DNA of 64,000 nt, taken from positions 806,001 through 870,000 of the forward strand of contig BRON01000017.1 in assembly GCA_024345305.1 (NCBI GenBank), written 5' to 3'. Position 1 is the stretch's first letter. The number at the start of each line of letters is the position of its first letter. This stretch comes from Mrakia gelida. Lineage: Eukaryota > Basidiomycota > Tremellomycetes > Cystofilobasidiales > Mrakiaceae. Position numbers and translations under genes: made by a program. Shown piece by piece: positions 57,409 to 64,000 of the stretch. The notes beneath the pieces are model-generated. The model was not told the origin of the DNA, did not search any database, and was given only the letters and a program-made list of their open reading frames with translations.

Positions 57409-59282
57409 ATGACCGTCTCTCCTATCAAACCCATCAAGGTCCTCGTTCTTGTCGACGGGTCGGGACTCTTCAAATGGAACGAAATCGTCAAACTCCAAGC
57501 GAAGATCCCTGGACTCGAGGAGAGCGTTGAATGGATTGTAAGCTCGTTTCCTTCCTTCTCTCTTCTCACCTCAAGCTTGCAGTAGGTGTTGAAGCTTTAT
57601 CGCTGACGTCTGAGCTCTACTTCGACTGCTCTGGCCTCCAGGTGAAGACTGGAATCCCAGATCGAGAAACGGTCATCAAGGAGGTCGAGTCGGCCGTCGA
57701 CGAGCATCAGAGCTTCCAAGCTGCTGTCTTGTTCAACGTTGGGAAGCCAGGATGGGGAAAGTGAGCATTCAAGAAAGGAAGACACTGACTTGACCTCTCT
57801 CTCGCTTCCCGGCTCGCTCCCGTTCGAACGAATTCAGGCAAGACGAGGAGATCCTCTCGCCGCTAATCAACAAAGCTGGTCTCAAGCTCGTCGTTGGTCC
57901 GGGAAGTGGATACGATCACGTAGACGTTGATTACGTTACTGCAAAGTGAGCTGAGCTGTTCTTGCCTTTCTCGCTGAACCTCTGAAAGGAACGGCGCGTC
58001 GCCCACCTTTGCTGACTCACGTCTTCGCCTTCCTCGCCTTGTCAGCGGAATCACCTACGCCAACACTCCCCTCACAACCTCTTCGCTCACTGCCGACGCG
58101 ACCGTCATGCTCATCCTCCAAGCCTGTCGAGCGAGTACTCATCAGGAGGCTTCCCTTCGCGCTGGAAAGTGGGTCGACCGATCTGTTTGGGGAAAGGACC
58201 ATCGAGATTTGACGCTCGGGATTGTTGGAATGGGGAGGATTGGGTTGAGAGTTGCTGAGATGATGACTGCTTTGGGGTCGAGGAGAGTGGTTTACTCGAA
58301 GAGGATCAGGTTGTCGGAGGAAGGTGAGTCCCGGCGCGTCGTGTCGTGTTCCCTTGCGCTCCTCCGTCCCTCGCTTCGACTCACCTCTTCCCCTTTTCAC
58401 TTACTCGCAGATACAAAGACCTTCGAGCACCTCTCCTTTGAAGAGCTGCTCGCTCAGAGCGATATCATCGTCCTGACGGTCCCTCTTTTGCCTGCGACGA
58501 AGCATCTGCTCGACGCGAAGGTCAGTAGATCGTTTCCTCCTCTCCTCTCTCGACCTTCGTCTCTAACTGAGCCTGTCTCCTTTCTCCAGGCTTTTTCGAA
58601 GATGAGAGACGGAGTCATCATCGTCAACACGTCGAGAGCACCAGGTGAGTTCGAGCCTTCGTCCTCGCCTTGTTCGCCGCCATCGCGTTCGTTGACCTTT
58701 ATCGCTCTCTCCATCAACAGTCATCGACGAGAACGCTCTCGTCGAAGCTTTGGACTCAGGAAAAGGTATGTTCATCTTATCCCGTACACTTGGCGGTCCT
58801 CTTCGATCACTGAATCGAAGTCTCGCTTCACGACGCGTCCAGTCCTTCGAGCGGCTCTCGATGTTTACGAAAACGAGCCTGAGGTTCACCCTGGGCTTCT
58901 GAAGTCTACCAGCGTGGTAAGTTCCATCTTTTGCATCTCACTTTCGCCCTCACTGTGCTGATCGAGTCCGCGGCGTTCCTTCGTCAAAGACCTTGCTTCC
59001 TCACTACTCAGCCTTCGTTGGTGAGTTCGACTTCCTCCCTGTGCTTTCTCGTACCTCAGCATAGCTGATTCGAATCCTATTTGGCTCACAGACACGGTCT
59101 CTGCTAAGGTGTCAGTACCGTCTTCGTTCTCGCTTTCGAAGCGAACCGTGAAGACGAAACTGACGCCCGGCGTCGTGTTTTCCTCCTCGCTCGCTTTTGG
59201 ATGATGCAGCGCCCTCGAGCTTCTCAACAACGTCTTCGCGTTCTCTCAGACGGGAAAACCTAACACTCCCGTCAACTTGTAG
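57409..59282 (+). CDS. D-isomer-specific 2-hydroxyacid dehydrogenase (glyoxylate/hydroxypyruvate reductase-like)
   Basis: NAD(P)-dependent reduction of 2-keto acids. Start MTVSPIKPIKVLVLVDGSG (ATG 57409). The substrate domain contains KAGLKLVVGPGSGYDHVDVD and GITYANTPL. The Rossmann fold carries TLGIVGMGRIGLRVAEMM (GxGxxG), then SDIIVLTVPLLPATKHLLDAK, FSKMRDGVIIVNTSRAPVIDENALVEALDSGKV (catalytic-Arg strand region), LRAALDVYENEPEVHPGL (catalytic Glu) and TLLPHYSAFVDTVS (the His of the usual Glu-His pair). The last exon ends FAFSQTGKPNTPVNL, TAG 59280-59282. About 335 residues, the normal size. Nine or so exons; the last junction uses donor GTCAGT after AAG-GT. Its 3' end lies inside the duplicated block. 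Confidence 0.9.
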
Positions 59283-60406
59283 ATCCGATGCGAAGATGGA
59301 TAGATGTGATTTCCTTCAGAAGTAGGAGGAGAAGACTGAGAGAGCGAATCGACGACGCGAGCGTCGAATGAACTTCAGTCAGGCCTCTCTGCGTTCGAAG
59401 CCAAGGCCAAGAGGGGTGAACCGTTGTAAGATAGATCCGATATAATACTGCTACGTCTCTAGAATTGGTAGCCATCCCAGTATCTCCTCTCCTCCTCGGT
59501 CATGTTCCCGAAGCAGCAGAACTTGTGTCGCTCCTCGAAGTCCCTCCGATACTGCCTAGCCTGCTCCCAATACTGGTCGCGCTCGCGCCGCCATTGAATC
59601 CGCCAGGCCTCAAACTCGAGGGCGTACTGCTGATGTCTGATCTGCCAAGGCTCAAGGTTTCGGGTCGAGGTAGAGGCGAAGGCGAGCGACTCGGAGAGTT
59701 CGAGCTTGTTGTTGTTTTGATAGCTTCCTGTGATTGCGACGAGGGAGAAAGAGGGAGCAGAGGGAAGATATCAGCGAGGTGGGTTTGGGAGGCAAGAGAA
59801 TGAGGAGTGATCAAATGGAAGGTGGAAGGAAAGAGGGAAGGGAGAAAGATGCTGAATCAAACTGACCTCGTCGAGCTTCGTCCAAGGCGTCCTTCGCGGC
59901 TTTCGCTCGCTGTTCGAGAGAGGGGACCGTCACCCTTGGAGTAGTGTAGTAGTAGTTCATCTGAGCGGGGTGAGCGGCGACGGCGGTGTAGTTGTAAGCG
60001 CCGAAGGGAGAGGTGTTGAAGGGAGGGACGACGGGAACCCTGGGAGGGCGAGGAGTGGGAGGAGGGGAGGAGAGGGAGGACATGTTCTAAAGCGGGAGGG
60101 CGAAGCAACAGGCAGTTCAGCATGGAGGCGAGAGGGAAGGAAACATTCGGAAAGGCTTGGCTCACAAGTGATATAAATGGGGTTTCGAGGAGAGGAGAAG
60201 AGGGATAGAAGTGGAGAAAGGAGGTTGATGCGGTTGAGGTGAAGGAACGAAACGCTCGCTCGTCCCGTCTTTTGAAGCTGATCAGGCACGACGACGGGAA
60301 ATTCTCTCACCTGATCGTTTCTACTTCGTTTTTGGGTTTCTAGCGTTCTCTTCTCTCTGCCCTCCAACCCTTCCCCTCTTCTTCTTCAACGTCTTATCTT
60401 ATCGAT
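59150..60406 (-). repeat. inverted segmental duplication, copy B (probable source)
   Basis: Reverse-complement counterpart of 38376-39660. It begins inside the last intron of the intact dehydrogenase, covers that gene's 3' end and 3' flank, the tail-to-tail small gene and its promoter, and ends at a shared ATCGAT/TTATCTTATC motif near 60395-60406. Since the dehydrogenase is complete here, B is the likely donor locus. Confidence 0.85.
59459..60083 (-). CDS. small Tyr/Pro-rich helical protein, duplicate B
   Basis: Paralogue of 38716-39346. Start MSSLSSPPPTPRPPRVPVVPP (ATG 60081-60083), one intron after DEARRG, then SYQNNNKLELSESLAFASTST and EPWQIRHQQYALEFEAWRIQW. The C-terminus differs from copy A: RDFEERHKFCCFGNMTEEERRYWDGYQF, with a Cys pair, TAG at 59459-59461. 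The overlapping convergence with the dehydrogenase (stop-to-stop about 175 bp) is the arrangement that was copied. Function unknown. Confidence 0.75.
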
Positions 60407-60627
60407 TTCTCGCTCCCTTCAATTCACACTCTCGCTAAGTCCCAGTCTCTCCAGCGAGCTATTGTCGAGTCCCTCGCACTCTCAGACTCGTAAAGCAGTT
60501 CATGAGATCGTGATCGAATCAAGTCCTCGTCGTTCGCTAACAAAGCTCAAAGCTAAGCTATTCCCTCCACCTTCAGCTTCGCCGACAGATCTCCACCATT
60601 CCTCCCGCTCTCGCGTTCTCTCCCTCC
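60084..60627. other. upstream region of duplicate B and 3' flank of the kinase
   Basis: The left two thirds belong to the duplicated promoter segment (TATATAAATG-like sequence near 60171-60180). The right part has a CTCGAATTC-poor, pyrimidine-rich stretch leading to the kinase stop codon. No gene recognised. Confidence 0.5.
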
Positions 60628-63600
60628 TCACCACCCAACCCCGCCCCTCCACCCACCCAACGCAACCATCAGTAACAAATGACCAACTCCCAGCCCAACC
60701 ATCTCCCAGTCCCACCACCCTTCTCCCCTCCGACCCCTCGCACCTCTCCCGTTCCCACCCCTCCCGTTCCTCCTGCCGACCAGCGCGAGCGACAGCACCG
60801 CCAGCTGAAGCAGCAAGCTCGGCGCTCTCGGCAAAAACAGGTAAAGCGAGAGAAACTTTGCGAGAACGAGGAGGGAGGGGAGGTGGTGCTGGAGGAGAAG
60901 GAGAAGGGGGTGAGGAGGACGGCGGTACGGTGGTGGGAGGAGGATTCGAGATTTCGAGGGTGGTGGTTGGAGGAGGGGCGTCTTGGTGTGAGAGGAGGCG
61001 AAGGGGACGAGAGGGGAGAGTGGTCGGGCGGGAGTCTACACATCCAACAAAAAGAGCGAGAATGAGGTCAGCTCGAGGGACCTGAAGCGAAGGAAAGGAA
61101 AGGACGCGACTCGACTCACCTCAGTCCTGACACTATCGAAGCTGCCTTCGCTCGCCGTCCGACTCAGACTCCTCAGCCCGAACCCGCCATCTTCCTCCTC
61201 TTCTCCCATCATAGGAGACCCTCGATCCTCCTCCTGAAAGGAAGAGCCGAAGAGCGGAGGTGGGAAATGAGGCACGAACGGAGCGAGTCGTTTAGTCGGG
61301 TCGGTTTCGACGTCGTCGGGTTCGTAGTACTCTGGGAAGTGGAAGGCGTCGTCCTGGTACGTTTTCAACCAAAAACAAGGCGAGACGGTCGGCTCGGAAA
61401 AAGAAAGATGGGGGAGAGACGAGACGAGCGCGACGAACCTTCATCCCCGACTGCAAGATCGTCAAGACCTGCTCGCACGACGGTCGTTTCCTCGGGTCGA
61501 CATTCAAGAGACCGGTGAGGATGTGGAGGAGCTCTCGAGGGAGACCTCTTCGTTGGAAGGAGGCGATGAGGGCTGGCGTGGGAGTGAATCTTTGACGACG
61601 ATAAAAGACGCGCGTCAGTCGAGTCGAAGATCTCACACGAGAGGACCGAGAAGGGACGAAGAACTTACCCTGGGTACGATTTGATATCCGAAGCGAGTAC
61701 TAATGAACGAAACCGAGAGAGAAGGGTCAGTGCGAGGAAGAGGAAAGGAGGATGCGACGACGACGACTCACGATCGAAGTCCTCGATCTGCGAGTAGGGA
61801 AGCTTGAAGAAAAGGAGCTTGTAGAGCACCATCCCTGTTGAGACCAGCAGAAATGAAGCAGATCAGTTACGTCGCCTCTCGAGCCACGCGCACGAAGAAT
61901 GGTCAAGGAGAAGAACGAACCAAGCGACCAAAGATCTCCCTCCCTCCCCAAGTCCAACAACCGTCCCTCCCGATCGACCATCAAGCTTTCAGGGGCACAG
62001 TACTCCATCGTTCCCTACCACATCCAAAGCCAACGAAGTGATCAGTCGAGGCTCGAGGGGCGAAGGAAAAGCGCGAGAGAGGACGAACCGTGTTTCCAGA
62101 CCTTCGATCCTGCTCCCTCCCTCCTCCGTAAACGACTGCTCGAGAGGTTCCAAAGTCCGAGATGAGCGCTCGAGGAATGAGATCTCCTTCTTCTTGATGA
62201 AGGAGGACGTTGGAGCATTTGAGGTCGAGGTGAAGGATCCCGTGGTCGTGCTGTGAACGAGAAGGAAAGGGCGGCGAGGAGTCAGGATTCGACGCGACGA
62301 GAGCGAACTACACCGTGAATCGTTCTCAACGCAGGACAGCTGTTAAAAGAGCGAAAGGAAGACTCACCAGATATCCCAACCCCTTCACCACCCCTCCGAA
62401 AACCTCTTCAATCTCCTCTCTTCCCAACAACCTCACGGCTCTTTTCTCCCCGCCCCCGAACCCACCGCTCTTCCCTCCACCCCTCCCACCCCCAGCGACG
62501 ACGCCCTTGGAGCTCCTCCTCGCTCTGATCGCAGCCTTGGCCTCCTCGGGGGAGAGCTCGGCGAGATGGAAGGCGTCGAGAGGAGCGTCGGCGGTGGCGG
62601 GGGAGGGAAGGGTCCGAGTGAGGATGTAGTCTTCAAGAGAGCCGGAGGAGGCGAACTGCATCAGGATGCTGTGGGAGCAGAAGGGAAAGGGGAAAAGAGG
62701 GAGAGGAGAAAGGAGGGGAGGGCGTCAGAGCGGTCGAAGTTCGCACGAGGGCCTGATCGCGTCAGGTTGAAGAGAGAAAGACGAGCGAGTCGAGGAAGGG
62801 AGGACGAACTGAAGGGCTTGGACTTTGGGACCGAAGCTGCGGGTGATTCAAACAGACAAAGGTAGGCGAGGAGAGGCAGTCAGCGGGCAGAAAGGCGAGA
62901 CAGGTGGCTGGGCGAGACCAAACGCGTCGAGGCAAACGAGGACTGAAGAAAGGAACACGACGGCGAGTGACGAACCTTGAAAATCTCGTTCGTTCGATCC
63001 AGGCGTGGTGGTAGGTCACTGTTGCAGATCAATCCCAAGAACAAAGGTCAGTTGGGAGCTCGAGTCGACCTGATCCGAGGACCGAAGACGCCGAGGAAGG
63101 CCACGACGCGTCTCAGAGGAGCAGTTGAGGGAACGCACCGATGTTCTCGTGCCGCAGAGTCTGAAGGAGTTGTACTTCTCGTAGAACTCTGATGTTGCAC
63201 GAAAAGAGGAGAAAAGGTCAGCCTGAGAAAGCAAGGCGCGACGAAACCTCGAACGGGTAGATGAGGTCCTCGAGAGGGACGAACTTCAGTAGATAATCGT
63301 GCGACTCTCCGACAGCGACCTTCTTGACAGCGTATAGTCCTAGAGGTTGGTTGTCCAGAATGTGTTGACTGGTTCGACAAGAGTCGAGGAGAAAAGAGAA
63401 TGAACGAGGAGGGAGGGCGACGTGAGGTGAGCTCGAGCTCAACTCGCTTGCGAACGAAGCTCGAGAACCAGCTCCCAGTCTCGAACTAAGACACCAGATT
63501 TGACTCACCAAAGGAAGACAGTCCCCTGAGCTCCCATCCCCAACCTTCCTTCCTCCTTGAAGAAGCGTTCGTAGTACCCGTCTGCTCCGCTCTGCGAGCT

Positions 63601-64000
63601 TTCCTCACGCTGCTGCTGCTCTTCGTCCTCCTCTTGTACTCTGTCACCCCTCCTCGAACTCGACCTCTTCCTCCTCCCGTTCCCGTTCGACCTAGCCGAC
63701 GATGTAGACGGGTTGTGTGGTGGATCGTCCGACTCGTATTCGTCCACGAAGGCTGCTCGAGGGGAGGAGCTCTGCGGTGAGCTCGATCTCGCACCGAAGA
63801 GGGAAGGGATCGTTCGTCTTCGGGAGGAGGAGGAAGGACGCCGTGAAGGGGTCGAGACAGGAGTGTTGGCTTGAGAGAGGATGGCGAAGTAGCGAGAGGT
63901 GGGTTGGGTGTACGGGTAAGAGGAAGGGGAGGGAGAGGGCTGGAGGCGAGGGGAGATGGGAACCACGGAAGGGAGGAGTGAGCGGGTCAGCTGATGGTCG
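60628..64000 (-). CDS. IKS1: IKS1-like serine/threonine protein kinase (5' end beyond the window)
   Basis: The reading frame is open to the window edge, so the N-terminus is missing. A disordered Ser/Arg-rich region precedes the kinase start YYERFFKEEGRLGMGAQGTVFL (Gly loop) and QHILDNQPLGLYAVKKVAVG (Lys). Then come VQLLQTLRHENIG, YHHAWIERTRFSSFGPKVQAL and ILMQFASSGSLEDYIL. A Gly-rich insert precedes the catalytic loop HDHGILHLDLKCSNVLL (Arg of HRD replaced by Leu). Next are ISDFGTSR, EYCAPESLM, GDLWSLGMVLYKLLFFKLPY and LLNVDPRKRPSCEQVL. After the kinase domain comes an acidic linker, then a last exon with two hydrophobic segments (LLVLAKFLSLYLFLP, LLLQLAVLSLALVG; later VGHLLLMVALGG), stop TGA 60628-60630. 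The Iks1 family is a fungal kinase group with the FFKE...GTVFLCQH signature; assignment is from memory of the family. Confidence 0.88.

Noticed and set aside
60462..61085. Plus-strand ORF of about 207 codons over the kinase 3' end
   Set aside because: It is antisense to the last IKS1 exon, whose hydrophobic tail fits the family; the ORF is Ser/Pro then Arg/Gly low complexity.

Overview
The window is nuclear DNA of a fungus, most likely a basidiomycete yeast of the Pucciniomycotina (Sporidiobolales such as Rhodotorula or Sporobolomyces). The genes are intron-dense: introns are mostly 50-100 nt, start GTGAGT/GTGAGC or GTTCGT, carry a CTGAC-like branch site and end in AG. GC content is moderately high, Arg is often CGA and Gly often GGA, and intergenic spaces are short. 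The genus is an inference from this style. Exon chains were assembled by eye, so outer coordinates are firmer than each internal splice site.

Layout. 0-6 kb: two tandem secreted GH79-family glycoside hydrolases. 6-8.5 kb: translation elongation factor 1-gamma, with a box C/D snoRNA resembling yeast snR38 in a long intron. 8.9-13.5 kb: a UDP-glycosyltransferase and an acidic GGGF-repeat protein, both on the minus strand. 13.9-19 kb: two F-box-like genes on the plus strand, a degenerate non-coding tandem repeat, and a weakly supported minus-strand gene. 19.5-25.6 kb: thioredoxin reductase (minus) and a NIPA-type magnesium transporter (plus). 26.5-31 kb: a GATA-type zinc-finger regulator and two closely spaced unknown genes. 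31-36.4 kb: a third F-box-like gene, paralogous to the one at 13.9 kb, and an MFS polyamine/drug transporter. 37-40 kb: a Pro/Gln-rich protein and copy A of an inverted duplication. 40-49.5 kb: the cohesin loader SCC2/NIPBL. 50-56.3 kb: ribosomal protein uL3 with a 10-nt micro-exon, and a RanBP9/Gid1-like SPRY-LisH-CTLH protein. 57.4-60.4 kb: a D-2-hydroxyacid dehydrogenase followed by copy B of the duplication. 60.6 kb to the edge: an IKS1-like kinase, cut by the window end.

Most genes are housekeeping or metabolic, and no functional operon-like cluster is evident. The most informative signals are the EF1-gamma intron snoRNA (the same guide/host pairing as budding yeast TEF4/snR38), the inverted segmental duplication that carried a broken dehydrogenase 3' end to 39.5 kb, the excess of the palindrome ACGCGT in introns, and the unusual first introns of uL3. 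No tRNA, rRNA, CRISPR array or intact transposon was seen.
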